NCBI GenBank assembly: GCA_948891265.1
Contig: CAQUBD010000034.1
Location: 1 to 17,747 of the forward strand
Source: an uncultured Clostridia bacterium
GTDB lineage: Bacteria; Bacillota; Clostridia; TANB77; CAG-508
Direction of reading: 5' to 3'
DNA: 17,747 nt
Part shown: positions 12,594 through 17,747 of the stretch, piece after piece
Numbering within the stretch: position 1 is the stretch's first letter
How the letters are laid out: every line of letters begins with the position of its first letter
The notes under the pieces: generated by a model
What the model saw: the letters and a program-made list of their open reading frames with translations, nothing else
Database searches by the model: none
What the model was told of the DNA's origin: nothing
Translations under genes and position numbers: made by a program

Positions 12594-12624
12594 TATATAC
12601 TTTCTTTGAGAACTTTTCTATTTA

Positions 12625-12690
12625 AGGACTTTGGCTTTGCCACAAGTCCTAACCCCCTATATGTTATGACATGCTATCATAACATGGGGG
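12625..12690. repeat. Two adjacent GC-rich hairpins
   Basis: AGGACTT/AAGTCCT with an inner TGGC/GCCA (12625-12650), then CCCCC plus ATGTTATGA against TCATAACAT plus GGGGG (12653-12690). They are unusually stable for this A+T-rich DNA. Candidates are an origin of transfer, the end of a lost element, or a structured RNA. Confidence 0.5.
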
Positions 12691-12714
12691 CTCTGCGAGG
12701 CAATTACTCCTGAA

Positions 12715-12749
12715 AACAAAAAAATACCATCCTTTTCAGAATGATATTT
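12715..12749 (-). terminator. Strong minus-strand terminator
   Basis: In minus RNA a 12-bp stem (12749-12738 with 12733-12722) closes a GAAA tetraloop. Two G-U pairs fix the strand, and a U7 tail follows. It ends transcripts coming from the structured region or the mazG operon. Confidence 0.75.
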
Positions 12750-12985
12750 GTATCGTCTGTTCAATTCAGTTCGAACAGATACGTCGTTGGTGCCTTAGCG
12801 AAGGACGTATGCGAAAAACGCCTTGCATAAAAACACTCTATTTTCCGTTTCAAAATTAGTTATAGCAATAGTTTCAAAGGAATGTATACTCACTTTTGAA
12901 ATTTTTCGCCCTAACTGTTATTTTTAATTTAACATAACTTTTTATATTTGGCAATATTTTTTGAAAAGAATTTTAATATATATCA
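12750..12985 (-). ncRNA. Structured noncoding region, possible leader RNA
   Basis: Upstream of the terminator the minus RNA can form TCTGTTC/GAACAGA (12756-12779), and ATACGTC/GACGTAT enclosing CCTT/AAGG (about 12782-12812). A 20-codon ORF (12766-12828, starting MQGVFRIRPS) lies over these stems behind a weak AGAGTG. A short ORF, stems and a terminator resemble a resistance-type attenuator, but no resistance gene follows. No known RNA family is recognised. Confidence 0.35.
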
Positions 12986-13324
12986 TTATTTCCAAACTCT
13001 ATCACAATTTTTAGTTTCTTTATCTTTGAATGCTTTAAACATATCTACATTATTCATATTAGCTATACTAAGTAAATATATAAAGCAATCTGCTAATTCT
13101 TCTTCAACATTATCATTATATTCTTTTGCTATATCTAAATGTCCCTTTGTGTTTTTCCTTATTGCTTTAGCAAGTTCTCCTAATTCTTCTAAAAACAACA
13201 TCATTTCTCTTTCAATTGTAACTCCATCAAATCTTCTAGCTTTTTTCATATCCTTTATATATTTTTGAATTTCTGCAACAGAACTTTTTTCATTTAATAA
13301 TTCCAATTTTTCTTTTAATTCCAT
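12986..13324 (-). CDS. MazG-like nucleotide pyrophosphohydrolase
   Basis: A 112-residue all-helical protein with the MazG metal-binding pattern: EELGE (46-50) and EEELAD (74-79), i.e. ExxE...ExxD. The family hydrolyses nucleoside triphosphates to monophosphates, cleaning up damaged or non-canonical nucleotides. One MazG domain is present, as in the short forms. A GGAGT ribosome binding site precedes the ATG; the gap to the isomerase gene is nine bases, so it is cotranscribed. It is the last gene of the minus series. Confidence 0.88.
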   Translation of the reverse strand: MELKEKLELLNEKSSVAEIQKYIKDMKKARRFDGVTIEREMMLFLEELGELAKAIRKNTKGHLDIAKEYNDNVEEELADCFIYLLSIANMNNVDMFKAFKDKETKNCDRVWK

Positions 13325-13333
13325 ATTTTACTC

Positions 13334-14089
13334 CTATAATTTTTTATACATCTTTGCTAATTTATTGGCTATCTCATAGCTTTTCTTATAAAACTCTAAT
13401 GGTGTTAAATTTAAATATTCATATCTATACACCGATTCCAAAGTAATATGTCTATTAAAATTTGCCTGTTTTAAATTACGCACTGTCTCTTCCCAATCTA
13501 TTGTTCCGTCAAACGGCAACAAATGTAAATCATCTGTCTTGTCATTATCATGTAAGTGTACTGCAAATATTCTATCTTTAAATTTACCAAAATCAAACTC
13601 GTCATTAAAGTGTACATGGCAATGTCCTGAATCATAACAAATTCCCACATTTTCATCTTTTATATTATCTATAACATATTCCAAATAACCTTTTATTTTT
13701 GTGTTTTCAAAAGCCACTTTTACATTCTGTTCTTTAGCATGATTTATTATCTTATGCAGTCTATTTAGTCCTATTTCATTATACATAGGAGCATCTTTTC
13801 CACTTGTTAAATGCATTACAACCATTGAAATATTGTGTTTTTTGCAATCGCTAATATCTTTCATATATTTCTCTACTAAGCTATCTCCTGTTGTTCCTTC
13901 TTCCCAAATAGAATTAATACCTTTATATGATAAATGTGCAAATACTATATTTAATCCTATTTTATTTATATATTCTATTTGCTCAGCCCAATTATGCTCA
14001 TTATATTCATTACTTTCCCAATGAATAAAGATATTCCTAAATCCTGATTCTTTAATTGAATCTAGTATTTCAATATCACTTATTATCAT
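13334..14089 (-). CDS. Sugar-phosphate isomerase/epimerase-like TIM barrel
   Basis: A 251-residue protein of the AP-endonuclease-2/xylose-isomerase-like family. Likely metal ligands are Glu in VAFENTK, Asp and His in CYDSGHCHVHF, His in VHLHDNDK and Glu in TLESVYR. The barrel begins at once (ISDIEILDSIKESGF), so beta-1 is short. Just upstream, after the HD gene stop, an ATG with MQEVAVIVSND reads in another frame and looks like a missing first strand. A 5' frameshift, or a shortened start without a good ribosome binding site, are the options. The substrate is unknown. Confidence 0.8.
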   Translation of the reverse strand: MIISDIEILDSIKESGFRNIFIHWESNEYNEHNWAEQIEYINKIGLNIVFAHLSYKGINSIWEEGTTGDSLVEKYMKDISDCKKHNISMVVMHLTSGKDAPMYNEIGLNRLHKIINHAKEQNVKVAFENTKIKGYLEYVIDNIKDENVGICYDSGHCHVHFNDEFDFGKFKDRIFAVHLHDNDKTDDLHLLPFDGTIDWEETVRNLKQANFNRHITLESVYRYEYLNLTPLEFYKKSYEIANKLAKMYKKL

Positions 14090-14119
14090 TACTTACAATT
14101 ACAGCTACCTCTTGCATAT

Positions 14120-14911
14120 CTACACTTCCATTCTTAATCTATCTTCAATATATTTTATAGCATGTTGTCTAATATTTTCCATTTTTTGTCTTGTATCAAT
14201 ATTTTTATAATCCACTCTATTTACTAATCTGTTTATATAATCATTTTCATATAAGTACTTAAGTCCTGAAGTAAAGTTATAATCAAAAATAAATGCTATA
14301 TAAGATACCCACATATCCATGTGTGTTTTTCTATCTGCTCTTAATATCACTTTACTACTCATAAAATCATTATAAATATTTTCACTAATTGTTTGTTTTT
14401 CTAACACATCTTCTGTTACTTCAGTATCAAAAATAGCCTCAAACTTTTCTATTTCTTTTACTCTAAAATTATCAGTCTTGTCAGCATCTCTTACTAATTT
14501 TGCATGTAATAACTCTTTTTCATTTAATCCTTCTTCTATTTTATACTTATTATGATTAAATATTGCTTTATATATTATATCATCATATTTGTCATCTTCT
14601 ATAAATTTTCTAATTAAGTTCTCTTCAAATAATATTTTTACTCCATAATCTGCATGATCATTATTTTCCATATTATCTATAAAATTATCATATAGCTTTA
14701 TTTGTTTAAATCTACCAATATCATGTAACAATGCTATCAGTTTTGCTAAAAAAATATCTTCTTCACTAAGATTTAAATCTCTTGCTATATATTCACTAGC
14801 TTTTACAACGCCATATGTATGCACTATCTTTAGTTTGTTTTTCTCATTTTCGGTGTCAAAATTTTTCAAATATTCTTTAAACTGCTTTTCAGCATTATTG
14901 ATATCTAACAT
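14120..14911 (-). CDS. HD-domain phosphohydrolase
   Basis: A 263-residue protein with an HD metal site: His31 (VHTYGVV), His63-Asp64 (LLHDIGRF), His86 (DHADYG), His120 (FNHNKY) and Asp142/Asp144 (VRDADKTDN). The extra histidines point to a bimetal HD site as in HDIG/HD-GYP-like enzymes. A cytoplasmic phosphohydrolase acting on a nucleotide or similar phosphate is likely; the substrate is not readable. AAGGAGATAAACG precedes the ATG. It lies 28 bases after dinD and 30 before the isomerase gene, in one operon. Confidence 0.88.
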   Translation of the reverse strand: MLDINNAEKQFKEYLKNFDTENEKNKLKIVHTYGVVKASEYIARDLNLSEEDIFLAKLIALLHDIGRFKQIKLYDNFIDNMENNDHADYGVKILFEENLIRKFIEDDKYDDIIYKAIFNHNKYKIEEGLNEKELLHAKLVRDADKTDNFRVKEIEKFEAIFDTEVTEDVLEKQTISENIYNDFMSSKVILRADRKTHMDMWVSYIAFIFDYNFTSGLKYLYENDYINRLVNRVDYKNIDTRQKMENIRQHAIKYIEDRLRMEV

Positions 14912-14939
14912 CGTTTATCTCCTTTTTAACCTCTACTAT

Positions 14940-15776
14940 TTATTTTTTCTTTAGTGCCTTTTTGTTTTCTTTTTCTAATTGTTTTAAACTTTTCTTTGGT
15001 GTTGGTAAGTCCTCTGGCATAGTTCCTCCAAGTTCTTTTATTGTTTTTCTTATTTTTGAGCCAACTTCATAATGAGCTTTATTAGCTTCTTTTTCACTTT
15101 GAATATTATCTTTCTTTAATTTTTGCTCTGTTTGAGATATTCTAAATAAATTTGCTATAAGTTCATCACTTCCCATATTATCTAAAATATCTTCTCTATA
15201 TCTTAATTCTTTTCTTTTAGCAATGTCATCAGCTGTTTCTCCATTATATAAGCCTTTATATCCACTATTGTGAAATTTATCAAAATTTTTCACTCCTGCA
15301 TTTTTAGCTGTTTGATTAAGTGAATAATTGCCTTTTTTGGTTAAATTTCTTTGATAAAATCTCTTTTCATCTTCCGTTAACGAACTATATTCTTTTTCGC
15401 TAATTTCTTGCTTTCTGGTTTGAATTGCAAAATATGTCTGTGCAAGAGCAATAACTTTTTTTCTTGTATCTCCATTTTGTGCTATTAAATAGCAAGCATA
15501 ACGTGTTAATTTGTAATCTTTAATCATTACTTCAGCATTATTTGCACGTTTTGACAACTTGTCGACGTCGACAAAATGTTCAAATTCACTAATATCACTA
15601 TTTTTGCAAGATTCTTTTGCTTTGTTTATAACATTTTCAAATTTTCGCCATTCTTTATAATTCAAAACTGATTGCAATTCTCTAGCATACCAGTATTCTA
15701 TTCCGTTTTCATCAATATGTTTTATATCTTCAAAACTTTTATTGGTATAATTTTCTTTTTTATCTAGTTCATTCAT
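14940..15776 (-). CDS. dinD: DNA damage-inducible protein D
   Basis: A 278-residue protein close to the family length of about 275. It carries the BRO-like N-terminal part (YWYARELQSVLNYKEWRKFE, NVINKAKESC) and the DinD middle (DYKLTRYACYLIAQNGDTRK, IALAQTYFAIQTRKQE, FHNSGYKGLYNGETADDI), ending in LGGTMPEDLPTPKKSL. In Escherichia coli DinD is SOS-induced and inhibits RecA filament activity; this role is inferred here. GGAGATG lies eight bases before the ATG. It has its own promoter (15808-15836), but no clear LexA box is visible beside it. Confidence 0.92.
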   Translation of the reverse strand: MNELDKKENYTNKSFEDIKHIDENGIEYWYARELQSVLNYKEWRKFENVINKAKESCKNSDISEFEHFVDVDKLSKRANNAEVMIKDYKLTRYACYLIAQNGDTRKKVIALAQTYFAIQTRKQEISEKEYSSLTEDEKRFYQRNLTKKGNYSLNQTAKNAGVKNFDKFHNSGYKGLYNGETADDIAKRKELRYREDILDNMGSDELIANLFRISQTEQKLKKDNIQSEKEANKAHYEVGSKIRKTIKELGGTMPEDLPTPKKSLKQLEKENKKALKKK

Positions 15777-15807
15777 TTGAAATCATCTCCATTTCTGTTT
15801 GTTTGAT

Positions 15808-15836
15808 ATTTTATTACAATACTAGACTAATTGCAA
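15808..15836 (-). promoter_or_regulatory. Promoter of dinD and the genes after it
   Basis: TTGCAA (15831-15836), 17-base spacer, TAAAAT (15808-15813) on the minus strand. Confidence 0.65.
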
Positions 15837-15856
15837 CCAATTTACAAAAGTCTGTT

Positions 15857-16396
15857 TTATTTTTCTAATTCTTCAAGATAATATTCCATATTCGCTTTTA
15901 TCTTTTCAAATATTTTTAAAGAATATAACAAAATATCTTCAAGTGTACAATTTGTATCTAAATTAGCATTATGATATTGATTTATATAATCTACAATTGT
16001 TTTCTTTTCTTCATACCTTATAATGTTTATTGCATCTTTATTTGCCCAGTCATGTAATATAGATAAATGAACAAAAGCACATGCAAATTTATATGATATA
16101 TATTCCCATCCAAAACCTATCTCATTAGCAAAATCTACCATTTCTCTGTCAGTTAATCTTTTATTCTGTGAATTTTTCCATTGAATATTCTGAAAAAAAT
16201 CTGATAATAATTGTTCTCTATTAATTCTATTTTGTTGTGATAAATATAATGTTCTAATATACAATTCTAATTCTTCTCTTAGTGTACCTACTACTTTTTT
16301 ATATAGTTTACTTTCATATAGCAATTTAATGGCTTTTTCATTTTCATTAGAACTATTTCTAACTATATCACAATATTTTTTTATATCATTTTCCAT
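15857..16396 (-). CDS. Hypothetical protein, mostly helical
   Basis: A 179-residue protein not recognised. It is predicted mainly helical, with LREELELYIRTLYLSQQNRI, then FANEIGFGWEYISYKFACAF and VHLSILHDWANKD. The long helices with a late aromatic/His segment are loosely HEPN-like, but the R-x4-6-H motif is not evident, so I make no assignment. Its ATG overlaps the stop of the serine-hydrolase gene (TAATG), so translation is coupled and the two proteins may work together. Confidence 0.7.
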   Translation of the reverse strand: MENDIKKYCDIVRNSSNENEKAIKLLYESKLYKKVVGTLREELELYIRTLYLSQQNRINREQLLSDFFQNIQWKNSQNKRLTDREMVDFANEIGFGWEYISYKFACAFVHLSILHDWANKDAINIIRYEEKKTIVDYINQYHNANLDTNCTLEDILLYSLKIFEKIKANMEYYLEELEK

Positions 16397-17214
16397 TAAA
16401 TTGTTCCCTTTCTTATAAATTCATTAAAAATGATATTACTAATCTTCTTACCTTGACTATAAATATATTCATCATTTCTATAATCTTTATCTTTAAAATC
16501 TTTGATAAAAATTGTTAGAATATAATTTCCATACTTAGTCGATACAATACCTCCATCATTTCTAACAGATTGATATTTTCCACTTTTAGTAACTATATAA
16601 TTTACAATTGGATTTTCTACTTCTTTATAAACTTTGTCTATTCCATCTCCAACCATTTCATGATATTTTTGGTTTTTTATTATATCTATTATTTCTTGTG
16701 TTATATCTTTATCAAATAGCTCATAATCATTTAATTGTTTCCATACTAAATAATAATCATAAGCTGTAGTTTCTGAAAATACTTCATCTTCTACTGATTT
16801 AAATTCACTATATAATTTTGTATCTTTACAGCCAATATTTTCTATCGTTTTATTTATTTTATCTATTCCTAAAAAGTCAATTAACATATTAGTTGCTACA
16901 TTATCACTTATAATCATCATTAAAGTTGCAATATCTAAAACAGGAAGGTTTATGCCTTTTGATAAATATCTCATTACACCACTACCATTTACATAGTGTT
17001 TATCTAAATATGTAAGCTCCGTTTTTCTATGTATCGTTCCATTACTTATTTGATTAAATAATTCTACTAAAATAAATATTTTTATACAACTTGCTGAATT
17101 ATATTTTTCTTTTTCATTTATTTTTAATATATTTCCATTTAAATCATCATAATAAACTGCTACTTTGCCATCAAAATTAACTAAACTATCTTTTATTATT
17201 TTTTCGATATTCAT
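16396..17214 (-). CDS. Class A beta-lactamase-like serine hydrolase, cytoplasmic
   Basis: A 272-residue protein of the Beta-lactamase2 family. It has the SxxK motif Ser42-Cys-Ile-Lys45, Ser103-Asp-Asn105 (SDN) and Lys210-Ser-Gly212 (KTG equivalent), all in order. The omega-loop ExxLN motif needed for deacylation in true class A enzymes is not visible (region 131-155), and there is no signal peptide. It is therefore unlikely to give beta-lactam resistance; an intracellular esterase or peptidase role is possible. The ATG at 17212-17214 is chosen because GGAGAAG precedes it; an upstream in-frame TTG overlaps this site. Confidence 0.85.
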   Translation of the reverse strand: MNIEKIIKDSLVNFDGKVAVYYDDLNGNILKINEKEKYNSASCIKIFILVELFNQISNGTIHRKTELTYLDKHYVNGSGVMRYLSKGINLPVLDIATLMMIISDNVATNMLIDFLGIDKINKTIENIGCKDTKLYSEFKSVEDEVFSETTAYDYYLVWKQLNDYELFDKDITQEIIDIIKNQKYHEMVGDGIDKVYKEVENPIVNYIVTKSGKYQSVRNDGGIVSTKYGNYILTIFIKDFKDKDYRNDEYIYSQGKKISNIIFNEFIRKGTI

Positions 17215-17256
17215 AACTAACTTCTCCAATCTTTAAAATATCTTTAATTTGTCTTA

Positions 17257-17285
17257 TTTATACCACAAAGTTCCTATAAAAACAA
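17257..17285 (-). promoter_or_regulatory. Promoter of the serine-hydrolase gene
   Basis: TTGTTT (17280-17285), 17-base spacer, TATAAA (17257-17262) with TGTGG in front (extended -10), on the minus strand. Confidence 0.65.
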
Positions 17286-17309
17286 TTATTTTACAAATAT
17301 TAGCATTAA

Positions 17310-17349
17310 AAATATAGTAAGGCTGTTACTCTTTCTGCGTAACAACCTT
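17310..17349 (-). terminator. Terminator after the relaxase-like gene
   Basis: In minus RNA AAGGUUGUUAC pairs with GUAACAGCCUU (11 bp with one G-U) and a U-rich tail follows (17310-17318). Confidence 0.75.
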
Positions 17350-17354
17350 AATCA

Positions 17355-17747
17355 TTATCTGTTTAAATTTTTATCTTTCTTTTTATTTTTAGTAATATCT
17401 GTTTTTTCTAATTCTTTCATTTGCATTTCAAATTTTATAACTTCTTTAACCTTTGGTGTATCTTCTAAAATATAATTTGCTGTTTTTAGATTTTTTCTGT
17501 ACTTATTTAGAATTGTAGTGCATTCATTTCGCTTTTCTTTATATTCTTCTATTACTTTATCATCTGTGCAATTTCTTAGCTTATTTCTGTATTTTTGTCT
17601 TAAATTAGTAACATTTTCAATATCTTTTTCAGTTTGTTCAATATAACTTTTCACATCTTCTGTCGTTTTTAGTTTTTTTGTTACTATAATCTTAATTTCA
17701 TTAGAATATCGTTCCATTTTTCTTACTTCTTGTTTCATTTCTGGAGA
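17355..17747 (-). CDS. C-terminal part of a probable relaxase (partial)
   Basis: The frame is open to the right edge of the window, so the ATG at 17736-17738 is probably internal and the 5' part lies outside. The visible 130 residues are a charged coiled coil: VKSYIEQTEKDIENVTNLRQ, KYRNKLRNCTDDKVIEEYKE and LNKYRKNLKTANYILEDTPK, with a Lys/Asn-rich end. This matches the C-terminal tail of MobA/VirD2-type relaxases of Firmicutes integrative elements (LRxxLKxxxxIxERxPKIKE-like). The catalytic domain is not in view, so the call rests on the tail and the mobile context. Confidence 0.6.
   Translation of the reverse strand, partial: SPEMKQEVRKMERYSNEIKIIVTKKLKTTEDVKSYIEQTEKDIENVTNLRQKYRNKLRNCTDDKVIEEYKEKRNECTTILNKYRKNLKTANYILEDTPKVKEVIKFEMQMKELEKTDITKNKKKDKNLNR

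Noticed and set aside
15777..15856. LexA box before dinD
   Set aside because: I looked for GAAC-N4-GTTC-type sites and found none; SOS control is not supported here.
16396..17214. Beta-lactam resistance gene
   Set aside because: No signal peptide and no visible ExxLN motif in the omega loop, so a resistance role is not supported.

Overview
The window is about 70% A+T, uses the standard code with TAA/TAG/TGA stops, has strong AGGAGG-type ribosome binding sites and many TTGNNN-17-TATAAT promoters. This fits a low-GC Gram-positive anaerobe of the Clostridia type; the genus cannot be read from the sequence. It looks like accessory DNA: two tyrosine integrases, both interrupted, an excisionase, an IS200-type insertion sequence, a tRNA-Leu 3' fragment acting as an attachment site, and the end of a probable relaxase at the right edge.

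Left part (1-3890): a minus-strand hypothetical gene with a ribosome-binding-site-hiding leader, two decayed XRE-type regulators, a small peptide/antisense RNA cassette, a frameshifted HTH gene, an excisionase, and an integrase with one internal stop. A hairpin and an 11-base piece of the tRNA-Leu end (TGGTGCAGATG) follow.

Middle part (3876-8241): a mini-element bounded by that 11-base repeat and by TTTTAATGGA repeats. On the minus strand it has a small ORF with an ATA in start position, an integrase broken at an A9 tract, and a conserved hypothetical gene. It also carries a second copy of the peptide/antisense cassette, a 75-residue hypothetical gene, and an IS200 insertion near its right end. 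The tRNA-Leu(UAA) 3' half lies at 8231-8286.

Right part (8287-17747): a DUF1016/YhcG nuclease-like gene behind a palindromic operator; a minus operon (truncated YgjV-like membrane protein, GNAT acetyltransferase, SDR dehydrogenase, NIF3-like small protein); a C39-like cysteine peptidase; a 390-base structured noncoding stretch; and a long minus-strand series (relaxase 3' end, serine hydrolase, unknown protein, DinD, HD hydrolase, sugar-phosphate isomerase-like protein, MazG). The last group has a nucleotide and DNA-stress flavour.

The most interesting content is the pair of cassettes at 1119-1501 and 6421-6746. Each has a near-consensus promoter making an RNA of roughly 70-80 nt, convergent with a 29-43 residue peptide gene. 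In each, the small RNA carries a direct repeat complementary to the start region of its own peptide mRNA. The two terminator loops are also complementary to each other. The pairing sequences differ completely between the cassettes, yet complementarity is kept at both sites. That is the architecture of par/Fst-like type I toxin-antitoxin loci, here with peptides I do not recognise.
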